This document shows positions 30,603 to 40,153 of a stretch of 43,105 bases of DNA, piece by piece. A model generated the notes under the pieces. That model ran no database searches and was not told where the DNA came from. It was given only the letters and a program-made list of their open reading frames with translations. The stretch's first letter is position 1; each line of letters starts with the position of its first letter. This DNA comes from SAR86 cluster bacterium (GTDB lineage Bacteria > Pseudomonadota > Gammaproteobacteria > Magnimaribacterales > D2472): assembly GCA_004212975.1 (NCBI GenBank), contig SHBF01000005.1, positions 1 to 43,105 of the forward strand, written 5' to 3'. Made by a program: the position numbers and the translations under genes.

Positions 30603-32100
30603 TGCATTACTAAAAAGTAGATTAGAGAATTTAAAAGACTCAGGCTTCTTTAAAAATCTAATTATAAAAAGAGGTATAGAGAAAGAATTTTTTAGAGTAG
30701 ATAAAGAGGGTAGTATATCTAAAAAACCTCATCCAGATGCTTTGGGGTCTGCTCTTACAAATAAATTTATAACTACAGATTTCGCAGAGGCACAGGTCGA
30801 GCTAGTTACACCCACATTTGAAGATGTTAATGATCTTTATAATTTTTTATATTCTCTTCACGTATTTGTAGGACAAAATATTGATGATAATGAGATGTTA
30901 TGGCCCTTTTCAATGCCTCCACAAATTGAAGATGAATCAGATATAAATTTGGGCTTTTATCACCAAAGCAACATTGGCCTGCTTAAGCATGTATATAGAA
31001 AAGGACTAAAAGTAAGATATGGACCAACCATGCAATGCGTTTCTGGTATGCACTATAACTTTTCTATAAATCCTGATTCTCTTGCTTTTTTAACTAATTC
31101 AAATCACCAAGTTGATATTGATGAAGCCTATCTTAAATTAATAAGAAACTTTAAAAGATTGTTTTGGTTTGTGCTTCTAGAATTTGGTCAAACGAATGTA
31201 GTTGATAAGTCTTTTGTTAATAATAGAGAACATAAACTAGAAAAGCTTAACTCTAACGATATGTATCTTTTAGATGCAACGTCTTTAAGAATGAGTGATA
31301 TAGGATATCAAAGTAAGGCTCAGAAAAATTTCAATATTAAATATAACTCGTTGTCAGGTTTTCTAAAAAAGATAAAGGATGCAATTACTGTTCCTTACAA
31401 GGACTTTGAAGCACTTGGTTTGTTAGATTCTAATGATGAATATCATCAGATTTCAAATGGAATTATTCAAATAGAAAACGAATATTATGATGCTATAAGG
31501 CCTAAAAGATCATCTATAAATGGCTTGAGGCCATACAATCTTTTAAAAGAATACGGAATTGAGTATCTTGAGGTCAGAGGTATTGATCTATTGCCTGATG
31601 ACATAACTGGTACATCAGTTCATCACATGCAATTTTTAGATATTATTCTTATTTATTGTTTAATCGATCAAAGTCCTAAGATATCAGATGATGAGAAAGA
31701 AAAAATTGATTTAAACGATTCAAAAGTTATTTATAAAGGAAGAGATAAAGATACGAACATAGATAAAAACAATCGGGTAGTAAATATCAATGAGGCAAGA
31801 AATGAAATAATTGATGATCTTAAGCTAGTTGCATCTTTTTTTGAAAATAGTGAATCATTCATAGAATCTATTGAGTATGTTATTGGCTCAGTAAAAGGAA
31901 AAATACCTAATAATAGCTTTCATTCAGATGGTGTTAAAAAAGCTAAAGAAAATATTAAAATTTTAAGATCTAATGGTTCATTAAATTTAGATGGTATAAA
32001 AAAAGAAGCAGAGTTATCATTAAATAAATTAAGAAAAATTCCAGAAAATACAAACGAAGAAATGAATGAATTCGTTAAAAACTACAACTTAAATTTATAG
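30595..32100 (+). CDS. gshA: Glutamate-cysteine ligase (E. coli GshA type)
   Basis: [46 protein letters not shown] motifs. Confidence 0.95.
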   Translation: MTNALLKSRLENLKDSGFFKNLIIKRGIEKEFFRVDKEGSISKKPHPDALGSALTNKFITTDFAEAQVELVTPTFEDVNDLYNFLYSLHVFVGQNIDDNEMLWPFSMPPQIEDESDINLGFYHQSNIGLLKHVYRKGLKVRYGPTMQCVSGMHYNFSINPDSLAFLTNSNHQVDIDEAYLKLIRNFKRLFWFVLLEFGQTNVVDKSFVNNREHKLEKLNSNDMYLLDATSLRMSDIGYQSKAQKNFNIKYNSLSGFLKKIKDAITVPYKDFEALGLLDSNDEYHQISNGIIQIENEYYDAIRPKRSSINGLRPYNLLKEYGIEYLEVRGIDLLPDDITGTSVHHMQFLDIILIYCLIDQSPKISDDEKEKIDLNDSKVIYKGRDKDTNIDKNNRVVNINEARNEIIDDLKLVASFFENSESFIESIEYVIGSVKGKIPNNSFHSDGVKKAKENIKILRSNGSLNLDGIKKEAELSLNKLRKIPENTNEEMNEFVKNYNLNL

Positions 32101-32109
32101 GGGGAAATT

Positions 32110-33108
32110 ATGAAAGCTTTACAATGTGTCGAGCTGGGCATGCCAGATAAATTACAAATTAATGAGGTGCCTGATCCTGAAATTCTACCTGGACACGTAC
32201 TAATTAATAATAAAGCAGGTAGTGTTAACTTTCCTGATGTTTTAATGATACAAGGCCTATATCAATTTCAACCAGAACTACCTTTTACTCCTGGAGGTGA
32301 ATCATCAGGCATAGTTGAAGCAATCGCTGAAGATGTAAAAAATTTAAAAGTGGGTGATAGAGTATTTGCGATGACAGGTTTGGGGGCTTTTGCTGAAAAG
32401 ATTGTTGTTCCAGAAACAGCTGCTGTAAAAATACCAGACTCTATGAGCTTTGAAACTGCTGCTGCTTTACCAATGACGTATGGCACATCCCTATACGCTC
32501 TCAAACAAAGAGCTGATTTAAAGGAGGGAGAAACTTTGTTAGTTCTTGGAGCGGCAGGTGGTGTTGGTCTTGCTACTGTAGAGCTTGGAAAAGCTATGGG
32601 AGCTAAAGTCATAGCTGCAGCATCAACTGAAGAAAAAATTAATCTTTGTAAAAAACATGGCGCTGATGAAGCTTTTATTTATCCATCAGGAAAACTTGAT
32701 AGAGATCAGCAAAAGGAACTTTCATCTAAAATAAAAGAATTAACAGGGGGCATTGGTGCTAACGTTGTTTATGATCCAATTGGCGATTCATATTCAGAGC
32801 CTTGTATCAGAGCTACTGCATGGGATGGAAGATATTTAGTAATTGGATTTGCAGCAGGTGAGATTCCAAAAATCCCAATCAATCTTGCTCTTCTAAAGGG
32901 TATGAAAATTGTTGGAGTTTTTTGGGGTGCATGGGTTGGAATGTTCCCTGAAGAAAATAAAAAGAATTTTGAAGAATTATTTAAACTTCACTCGGATGGA
33001 AAAATTAATCCAGAAGTCTCTGATTCATTTAGTTTAAATGATGGCGCACAAGCAATTGCTCACCTCAAAGACAGAAAGGCTAAAGGCAAAGTAATTATTA
33101 AAATATAA
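32110..33108 (+). CDS. Zinc-independent quinone oxidoreductase / MDR-family NADPH:quinone reductase
   Basis: LVLGAAGGVGLATVELGKAMGAKVIAAAST nucleotide-binding motif; lacks zinc-ligand signature. Confidence 0.92.
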   Translation: MKALQCVELGMPDKLQINEVPDPEILPGHVLINNKAGSVNFPDVLMIQGLYQFQPELPFTPGGESSGIVEAIAEDVKNLKVGDRVFAMTGLGAFAEKIVVPETAAVKIPDSMSFETAAALPMTYGTSLYALKQRADLKEGETLLVLGAAGGVGLATVELGKAMGAKVIAAASTEEKINLCKKHGADEAFIYPSGKLDRDQQKELSSKIKELTGGIGANVVYDPIGDSYSEPCIRATAWDGRYLVIGFAAGEIPKIPINLALLKGMKIVGVFWGAWVGMFPEENKKNFEELFKLHSDGKINPEVSDSFSLNDGAQAIAHLKDRKAKGKVIIKI

Positions 33109-33111
33109 AGA

Positions 33112-33744
33112 TTACTGAGTTACCGATTGATAAGTCAAAGATAGTCTTGATAAGTCAAATGGGGGTCTAAATACTCCTGCAAATTCCCCATTTGGATTTA
33201 GCAGTAATATGTTATTTACGTGATTGTCCAAGTGAGAATGATCAGTCTCTTCTTCACTCGGCATTACATTATTCACAGATAGCTGTGTTGCAAGATTTAG
33301 CAACATCGGCCTGACATTTGATACACCAATAAATGCCTCATCAAAGCCCTTTGCATACTTGTTAATTTGTTCTGGTGAATCTCTTTCAGGATCAATGGAA
33401 ACTAGAACAAATTGTTTGTCTTCTAATGGGAAGTTTTTTTCTCTTAAAACTTTGACAAGTTTTGACATTTGATACATTGAAGTTGGACACTCGTCAGGAC
33501 ATCTTGTAAATCCAAAATACATTAAAGTCCATTTTCCAATTAAGTCATCTTTTTTAAATTCAATATTATCTTCTGACAAAAAAGTAAAATCTGATATTTG
33601 CTTTGGAGTTTCAAAAAGAAAAAGTCCATTAATTAAAAGTTCGTTTTCACTCAAAACTCTTGGTGATGTTAACTTATTAATAAAAAGGGCTAAAACCGTG
33701 GATATAAAAACAAGAATTATTAATATATTTTTCTTTATCGTCAT
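33112..33744 (-). CDS. SCO1/SenC family copper chaperone
   Basis: YFGFTRCPDECPTSM CxxxC motif, downstream His (HLDNHVNNILLLNPNG). Confidence 0.93.
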   Translation of the reverse strand: MTIKKNILIILVFISTVLALFINKLTSPRVLSENELLINGLFLFETPKQISDFTFLSEDNIEFKKDDLIGKWTLMYFGFTRCPDECPTSMYQMSKLVKVLREKNFPLEDKQFVLVSIDPERDSPEQINKYAKGFDEAFIGVSNVRPMLLNLATQLSVNNVMPSEEETDHSHLDNHVNNILLLNPNGEFAGVFRPPFDLSRLSLTYQSVTQ

Positions 33745-34610
33745 TAGGCCACAATTATAAAATGATCTACCAGTAAAGCTAAGAAAATTAAAAAAATATA
33801 ATAAATTGAAAATTGGAAAGTGCTCATTGCATCTTTATCATCGTCACTGTAATAAAGATTAATTGAGTAATACAAAAAGATTGAACTTAATATTAGAGCA
33901 GAAACTAAATAAATTATTCCAGACATTAGAACCACATATGGCAACAATGAGACTATGAACAAAATAATCGTATATAAAACTATTTGAAGTTTGGTAAATA
34001 TTACTCCATGTGTGACTGGCAACATTGGAATTGATTCCTTCGCGTACTCGTCCTTTCTATAAATTGCAAGCGCCCAAAAATGCGGAGGAGTCCATACAAA
34101 TATTATTAGAACTAATAATAAAGCGAAGGGATCTATTGTATTTGTTACAGATGACCAGCCCAATAATGGTGGAGCTGCACCAGCAAGACCTCCAATCACA
34201 ATATTTTGCGGGGTTGCTCTCTTCAAATAAACGGTATAAATAAAAGCATAGCCTATTAGAGATGCTATCGTTAGAACCATTGTTAGTGTATTTACATATA
34301 CGTATAAAATTGTTGCACCCAAGCCTCCTATAACCAAGGCAAACATTGATGCATGCATTGGTGACAGATCGCCCTGAGGCAATGGTCTTTGATCTGTTCT
34401 TGTCATAGAGGCATCAGACTCACGGTCAATTACCTGATTAATTGCAGCTGCAGAAGCTGCACAAAATGCAATACCAACTAAAGACACGATCAGATAACTT
34501 AAAGAACTTACAGATTTTTCTGCTAACAACATTCCTACAAAAGCGCATATCAACATCATGTAAACCACATTTGGTTTACAAAGTTGATAATAACTTTTAA
34601 GAAGGGTCAT
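33744..34610 (-). CDS. cyoE: Protoheme IX farnesyltransferase (heme O synthase)
   Basis: AAINQVIDRESDASMTRTDQRPLPQG prenyltransferase motif, multiple TM helices. Confidence 0.95.
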   Translation of the reverse strand: MTLLKSYYQLCKPNVVYMMLICAFVGMLLAEKSVSSLSYLIVSLVGIAFCAASAAAINQVIDRESDASMTRTDQRPLPQGDLSPMHASMFALVIGGLGATILYVYVNTLTMVLTIASLIGYAFIYTVYLKRATPQNIVIGGLAGAAPPLLGWSSVTNTIDPFALLLVLIIFVWTPPHFWALAIYRKDEYAKESIPMLPVTHGVIFTKLQIVLYTIILFIVSLLPYVVLMSGIIYLVSALILSSIFLYYSINLYYSDDDKDAMSTFQFSIYYIFLIFLALLVDHFIIVA

Positions 34611-35581
34611 TTCTTCCAGGCTAAGTAATTTACAGTAAATGTTGCTAAAAGAAGACAGGCTGCAAATAAATTATGTGCAATCGCCACGTATAGAGGCAAA
34701 ACATATACAACATTAGTAATTCCCAGTGCTATTTGAGTCAGAAGAAGAATGCCGAGAGTTGAGGCAAGCGGAGCTGCTTCGGAAAACCACAGTCTAGACA
34801 TAAGTATAAGAAATATAAACGTAACTAGTATTGCTGAAACTCTGTGAGAATAATGTATGGCTACTCGTGCAGGATTGTCTAATAATCCATACAAATAATT
34901 TGGGCCAACTTCTTGGTTTAAATTAAACCCACTCTTAAAATCCATCTCTGGCAAATAAGTTCCTTGGCATGTTGGAAAATCTGCACATGCTAAAGAGGCA
35001 TAATTAGTACTAGTCCAAACTCCAAGAAATATTTGAAATATTAAAGCTAAAAATGCTACACCAGCAATAATTTTTAAATTTGAAATATTTATCTGATTAA
35101 ATATTTCAAAGTTTCGAGATTTTAAATAAATAAAATAAAACAGAGTTAATGTGGTGAATCCTCCAAATAGATGCAGTGTAACTATTATGGGCAAAAGTTT
35201 TAAGCTTACTGTTAAATATCCAAAAATGCCTTGGCAACATATAAAAAATAATAGAAACGAGGACCAACCTTGAATTGATCTATCGTTTGTCTTTCTAAAT
35301 GACAGATAGACAAGAAAGATTGCTATTAGACCAAGTCCTGCTGCAAAATATCTATGCACAACCTCAGGAATTGCTTTATTAATATCGTATGGAAATAATG
35401 GATATCTACTTTCTGCTATAGCAATGTCTGCTTCGTTAACAGGAAAGACAACAAAACCATAGCATCCTGGCCAATCTGGACATCCAAGACCAGCATCTAC
35501 AAGACGCGTCCACGCTCCCAATGCAATAACAACAAAAGCAAAGCAAATACCAAAAAGAGACAAATTTTTAATTTGATTCAT
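34607..35581 (-). CDS. ctaA: Heme A synthase
   Basis: ALGAWTRLVDAGLGCPDWPGCYG, EVVHRYFA, HYSHRVSA motifs. Confidence 0.95.
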   Translation of the reverse strand: MNQIKNLSLFGICFAFVVIALGAWTRLVDAGLGCPDWPGCYGFVVFPVNEADIAIAESRYPLFPYDINKAIPEVVHRYFAAGLGLIAIFLVYLSFRKTNDRSIQGWSSFLLFFICCQGIFGYLTVSLKLLPIIVTLHLFGGFTTLTLFYFIYLKSRNFEIFNQINISNLKIIAGVAFLALIFQIFLGVWTSTNYASLACADFPTCQGTYLPEMDFKSGFNLNQEVGPNYLYGLLDNPARVAIHYSHRVSAILVTFIFLILMSRLWFSEAAPLASTLGILLLTQIALGITNVVYVLPLYVAIAHNLFAACLLLATFTVNYLAWKK

Positions 35582-36156
35582 TAAATTAACACCTTCAAGT
35601 CTTTTAAAATTAATTTTGGGTCAGTATCTGGTAAAAAATACATAACTGCCCTTCCATATGGATCGATAACAAATATTGGATTTTCAATATTAAAATCAAG
35701 CGATGAATTTCTTTGTAAAACGTTTAACAATACCCCGTTTTTATCCTCGATAATTTCAACTCGTGGATATTGTAATTTAATATCTTTAAGATTGGGTTCA
35801 AGCAATTTATTTGAATAAAAAATTACTCTTTTAAGCTTATTAATATCTCTGTTAAGTGCGACATTTAGTTGTCTTGCAAGATATATAGATTCCTCGCTGC
35901 TATTTATATTTGTAACATATACAGATAATATCCATTTACCATCTTCAAACTTAATAAGGTCTTGTTTGCCTTCTATATTTTTAAAGTCATTTAAATCAAA
36001 ATAGCTTTTAAAAAATACGCCATTATTTTTAGTGCCTTCTGGAGACATGCCTGATGAAAAATATAAGGTCGAGAGAGTAACAACCAGTATTGGTGTAAGC
36101 AACAAAACTGCTAGAAAAATTTTACTTCTCATTTTTTTTGTATCCGTACCAGACAT
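35581..36156 (-). CDS. Uncharacterised cytochrome-oxidase-cluster accessory protein (membrane-anchored, possible thioredoxin-like fold)
   Basis: One N-terminal TM segment; NPIFVIDPYGRAVMYFLPDTDPKLILKDLKVL tail; located between SURF1 and ctaA. Confidence 0.7.
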   Translation of the reverse strand: MSGTDTKKMRSKIFLAVLLLTPILVVTLSTLYFSSGMSPEGTKNNGVFFKSYFDLNDFKNIEGKQDLIKFEDGKWILSVYVTNINSSEESIYLARQLNVALNRDINKLKRVIFYSNKLLEPNLKDIKLQYPRVEIIEDKNGVLLNVLQRNSSLDFNIENPIFVIDPYGRAVMYFLPDTDPKLILKDLKVLI

Positions 36157-36823
36157 ACATGCCGCATAAAACTATAAACATTAAAAACCATTGAGCTGAA
36201 TAACCATAATGTTTTACTGGCGTCATGTTTGTTGGATTAATTTTAATATATTCTAAGCTATATCTACTTATTGGGTCTGCTATAAGAATCAATGGATATA
36301 TTGATTCATTATACTCTTTTGATATTACATCAATATTCTTAGTTTGCGATATTTTTGGCCATTCTCTAGACACAAGCTCGTCTGAGAGAACAAGTCCAAG
36401 TTCAGGTGATTCTAATATCCCACTTACTCTTTCTTTAATATCCTTAATACTGATATTTGGTAAGTCTGACATATTTCTATTTCTTTTTATCCATCCTCTA
36501 TCTATTAGGATTAGAACACCTGTTTCATTTAGCCTGAAAGGTGTTAGCACTTTATATCCAGCAATGCCTCCATTTATTACATTATCAATTAATATTTGAT
36601 TAGCTCCATACCAAGTTCCTTCCACATATACTCTTTCCCATTTTTTTGAATCCTGTTTGATCTCTTGGGGTTCTATAACTGAGTTCTTATCGAATTCATC
36701 AAGCAATACTGTTTTTGCTTGTCCTCTTTCGATTTGCCACAATCCTAATGAGAAAAAAATAATTGCAAACGTAACAAAAAAAATTGTAATTCTTGCTCCT
36801 GGATTAAATTTATTTTTTTTCAT
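36122..36823 (-). CDS. SURF1 family cytochrome oxidase assembly protein
   Basis: GLWQIERGQAK, RGWIKRN, HYGYSAQWFLMF with N- and C-terminal TM segments. Confidence 0.93.
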   Translation of the reverse strand: MKKNKFNPGARITIFFVTFAIIFFSLGLWQIERGQAKTVLLDEFDKNSVIEPQEIKQDSKKWERVYVEGTWYGANQILIDNVINGGIAGYKVLTPFRLNETGVLILIDRGWIKRNRNMSDLPNISIKDIKERVSGILESPELGLVLSDELVSREWPKISQTKNIDVISKEYNESIYPLILIADPISRYSLEYIKINPTNMTPVKHYGYSAQWFLMFIVLCGMYVWYGYKKNEK

Positions 36824-36857
36824 ATCTATAAAAGTATATATGCATTAAAATTTTATT

Positions 36858-37076
36858 ATGATTACTACCTTAATTTATATCGTAATACCTTTGTTACTTC
36901 TTTCACTTGCTGGCGGTCTTTTTTTTCTACTTGTAGATAAGGGTGAGACAGGAAGAAAAAGAACAGTTTACTTGCTTGGTCTTAGAGTTTTCTTTGCTAC
37001 AGTTTTAATCATTTTAATTGCAATTGGTTTATATACTGGCGAACTTGGTAACAGCGTTCCTTGGGAAGATTCCTAA
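36858..37076 (+). CDS. DUF2909 family twin transmembrane protein
   Basis: 72 aa with two TM segments; located between SURF1 and coxC, as in other oxidase clusters. Confidence 0.8.
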   Translation: MITTLIYIVIPLLLLSLAGGLFFLLVDKGETGRKRTVYLLGLRVFFATVLIILIAIGLYTGELGNSVPWEDS

Positions 37077-37991
37077 TTATAAAATATAAACAAATAAAAA
37101 TAGCATTAGCCAAACAACATCTACAAAATGCCAATACCATGATGCAGCCTCAAAGCCAAAATGATCATGTTGCTCAAAGTGGCCCGCAAAAACTGATCTT
37201 GCAAGCATAATAGCTAACATAAAACCGCCCATCATCACATGGAAGCCATGAAAACCAGTAAGCATGAAAAAAGTAGATCCATATATTCCAGAATTTAATT
37301 TAAGACCATAATGTGCATAAGCTTCATAATATTCAAGAGCCTGCAGTCCAACAAAAATTAAAGCCAAAAGAACTGTAATTCCAAGATATACGTTAAACTT
37401 TTTTCTATTTCCTTTTTTTAAACCAAGGTGTGCAAGGTGAACTGTCCATGAAGAACTCAAAAGAACAATTGTGTTCCACAAAGGCAGCCATAAAAGAGCC
37501 TTACTCCATCCTGGCCATGCCATGCTCTTGTCAGCTAAATCATACTCATTACCTTGATCCGGTGTGGTCATAACCGGCCATGAAGACTCAAAAGCTGGCC
37601 ATAGTTCGATTGCTGTAATTGCTGCTCCTTTTGATCCTTCGCCAGCCAACCAAGGAACTGCTAGAGTTCTAACATAAAATAAAGCACCAAAAAATGCTGC
37701 AAAAAACATGACCTCAGAGAAAATGAACCATGCCATTCCGTATACATATGATTGTTTTAGTTGATTAGAATCCAATCCAGCAAGATGTTCTTTTATTACT
37801 TGTCTGAACCAAAAAAACATGGTCAAAAATAAACATGCAAATCCTGAATATAATATATATACAGAGTTACTAGTAGGGTCATCTAAGTTATTTATCGTGC
37901 TAGAGGCTCCCATAACCAATAAAAACAAAGAAACCGCCATAAAAATTGGAAATCTGCTTTGATCTGGTACGTAGTAACTTCCCCCGCTCAT
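37077..37991 (-). CDS. Cytochrome c oxidase subunit III
   Basis: FIFSEVMFFAAFFGALFY, LTGFHGFHVMMGG, SWYWHFVDVVWLMLF. Confidence 0.97.
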   Translation of the reverse strand: MSGGSYYVPDQSRFPIFMAVSLFLLVMGASSTINNLDDPTSNSVYILYSGFACLFLTMFFWFRQVIKEHLAGLDSNQLKQSYVYGMAWFIFSEVMFFAAFFGALFYVRTLAVPWLAGEGSKGAAITAIELWPAFESSWPVMTTPDQGNEYDLADKSMAWPGWSKALLWLPLWNTIVLLSSSWTVHLAHLGLKKGNRKKFNVYLGITVLLALIFVGLQALEYYEAYAHYGLKLNSGIYGSTFFMLTGFHGFHVMMGGFMLAIMLARSVFAGHFEQHDHFGFEAASWYWHFVDVVWLMLFLFVYIL

Positions 37992-37998
37992 TTCTGCT

Positions 37999-38559
37999 TT
38001 ACTCCATTGTAATTTGATTATGAGCTAAAACCTCATCATCGTAATCGGTTATATCAAAAATTGTATAAGATAAAATTATGTTTTTAATATTTGAAGGCAG
38101 TTCATTTGAAACCAATAGTTTGACTGGAAGCAGTGCTTCTTCACCTGGCATAAGTTCTTGCTGCTCAAAGCAAAAACATTCTAATTTTTTTAGATGAGCA
38201 GCTGCATTTGATGGAGCAACACTTGGAACTGCCTGAGCGGTCATTTTTTTATCAGTAGTATTTTTAACATAAAAAGTCGCGTCATGATACTTGCCCGTTT
38301 CAATCTTCATAACTTGTTCGGATGGTTTAAATGTCCATGGCATATTCTCATTATTTGTAGATATAAATTGAATTGCTATAGTTCTACCATCATCAGTAAC
38401 AAGCTCTTCAGAATATTCGGATTGAAAAACCTTTCCATTGATCCCTGTAACCTCACAAAAAACGTCATAAAGAGGGACAAGTGCGAAGCCAAAAGCAAAC
38501 ATCAAAGGAACAGCCACAACTAATTTAATTAATGTTTTCTTTGCTTCTCTCTTCATCAA
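37999..38559 (-). CDS. Cytochrome c oxidase assembly protein CtaG/Cox11
   Basis: FALVPLYDVFCEVTGINGK, CFCFEQQELMPGE copper-site motif. Confidence 0.96.
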   Translation of the reverse strand: MMKREAKKTLIKLVVAVPLMFAFGFALVPLYDVFCEVTGINGKVFQSEYSEELVTDDGRTIAIQFISTNNENMPWTFKPSEQVMKIETGKYHDATFYVKNTTDKKMTAQAVPSVAPSNAAAHLKKLECFCFEQQELMPGEEALLPVKLLVSNELPSNIKNIILSYTIFDITDYDDEVLAHNQITME

Positions 38560-40139
38560 TCAACCTTTGGTGGTGTTGAAAATGTATGATATGGAGCTGG
38601 TGAAGCAACTGTCCACTCAAGCCCTTTAGCGCCTTCCCAAACTTGATCTGTTGCCTTTTTGCCACCCATCACAGTCTTGATAACAATAAATAAAAATAGT
38701 AATTGAGAGAACCCAAATAAAAATGCTCCAATACTAGAAACCATGTTCCAGTCAGCAAATATTAGAGCATAATCAGGATATCTTCTTGGCATTCCAGCTA
38801 AACCAATAAAATGTTGTGGAAAGAATGTTACGTTTACACCTATAAATGAAAGCCAAAAATGAAGTTTACCAAGTCTTTCGTCATACATATTTCCAGACCA
38901 TTTTGGAATCCAGTAATAAACAGCGGCCATGATAGAGAATATTGCTCCAGGAACCAAAACATAATGAAAATGAGCAACAACAAAATATGTATCATGATAT
39001 TGGAAATCAGCAGGAACAATAGCAAGCATCAATCCTGATAATCCTCCAATAGTAAATAAAACAACAAATGCAACTGCAAAAAGCATAGGCGTTTCAAATG
39101 TTAGAGATCCTCTAAACATAGTCGCTACCCAATTAAATACTTTTACACCAGTAGGCACAGCTATCAACATAGTTGCCCACATAAAAAATATTTCAGCTGC
39201 TAATGGCAAACCAACTGTAAACATGTGGTGAGCCCATACTACAAAAGAAAGGATTGCAATTGAAAGCATAGCCCAAACCATTGAAGAATATCCAAATAAT
39301 TGTTTCCTAGAAAAAGTCTCAATGATATGGGAAACGATACCAAAGGCTGGCAAAATCATTATGTAAACCTCAGGATGGCCAAAGAACCAAAAAATATGTT
39401 GAAAGAGAACAGGATCTCCGCCACCAGCTGCATTAAAGAAACTTGTTCCAAAATGGATATCCATTAACATCATTGTTACTGCTCCGGCCAAAACAGGCAT
39501 TACAGCTATTAACAAATATGCAGTTATTAACCATGACCATACAAATAATGGCATCTTCATTAAGGTTACGCCTGGTGCTCTCATATTCATGATTGTTACA
39601 ACCACATTAATTGCACCCATAATTGAAGAAGCTCCCATTATATGAACAGAAAATATAAAAAACGTTACGCTTGGCGGTGCATATGTTGTTGAAAGTGGTG
39701 CATAAAATGTCCATCCAAAGTTAGGAGCTCCACCCTCCATGAAAAGGGATGATAAAAGAATAAAGAAAGCAAAAGGCAATATCCAAAAACTCAAATTGTT
39801 CATTCTCGGTAATGCCATGTCTGGTGCCCCAATCATCATTGGAACCAACCAGTTAGCGAGTCCAACAAACGCCGGCATAACACCACCAAATATCATGATC
39901 AAACCATGAAGCGTTATCATTTGGTTATAAAATTCAGGCTCAACTATTTGCATACCAGGCTGGAAAAGCTCAGCTCTTATTATCATCGCCATTGCTCCGC
40001 CTATAAGAAACATTGCAAAACTGAACCATAAATATAGTGTTCCTATATCTTTATGATTAGTTGTGTATAACCATCTAGTGATTCCTTTTGCGGGGCCATG
40101 ATCATGATCGTCATGGTGATTTTCTATTACTGCACTCAT
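38556..40139 (-). CDS. Cytochrome c oxidase subunit I
   Basis: TTNHKDIGTLY, WFFGHPEVYIMILPAFG, HDTYFVVAHFHYVL. Confidence 0.98.
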   Translation of the reverse strand: MSAVIENHHDDHDHGPAKGITRWLYTTNHKDIGTLYLWFSFAMFLIGGAMAMIIRAELFQPGMQIVEPEFYNQMITLHGLIMIFGGVMPAFVGLANWLVPMMIGAPDMALPRMNNLSFWILPFAFFILLSSLFMEGGAPNFGWTFYAPLSTTYAPPSVTFFIFSVHIMGASSIMGAINVVVTIMNMRAPGVTLMKMPLFVWSWLITAYLLIAVMPVLAGAVTMMLMDIHFGTSFFNAAGGGDPVLFQHIFWFFGHPEVYIMILPAFGIVSHIIETFSRKQLFGYSSMVWAMLSIAILSFVVWAHHMFTVGLPLAAEIFFMWATMLIAVPTGVKVFNWVATMFRGSLTFETPMLFAVAFVVLFTIGGLSGLMLAIVPADFQYHDTYFVVAHFHYVLVPGAIFSIMAAVYYWIPKWSGNMYDERLGKLHFWLSFIGVNVTFFPQHFIGLAGMPRRYPDYALIFADWNMVSSIGAFLFGFSQLLFLFIVIKTVMGGKKATDQVWEGAKGLEWTVASPAPYHTFSTPPKVD

Positions 40140-40153
40140 AATATTTTCCTATA

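Noticed and set aside
32268-32612. 114-aa minus-strand ORF antisense to the quinone oxidoreductase
   Set aside because: Shadow of the nucleotide-binding region; no family recognised
36225-36599. 124-aa + strand ORF antisense to SURF1
   Set aside because: SURF1 motifs on the other strand are clear; no support for a second gene
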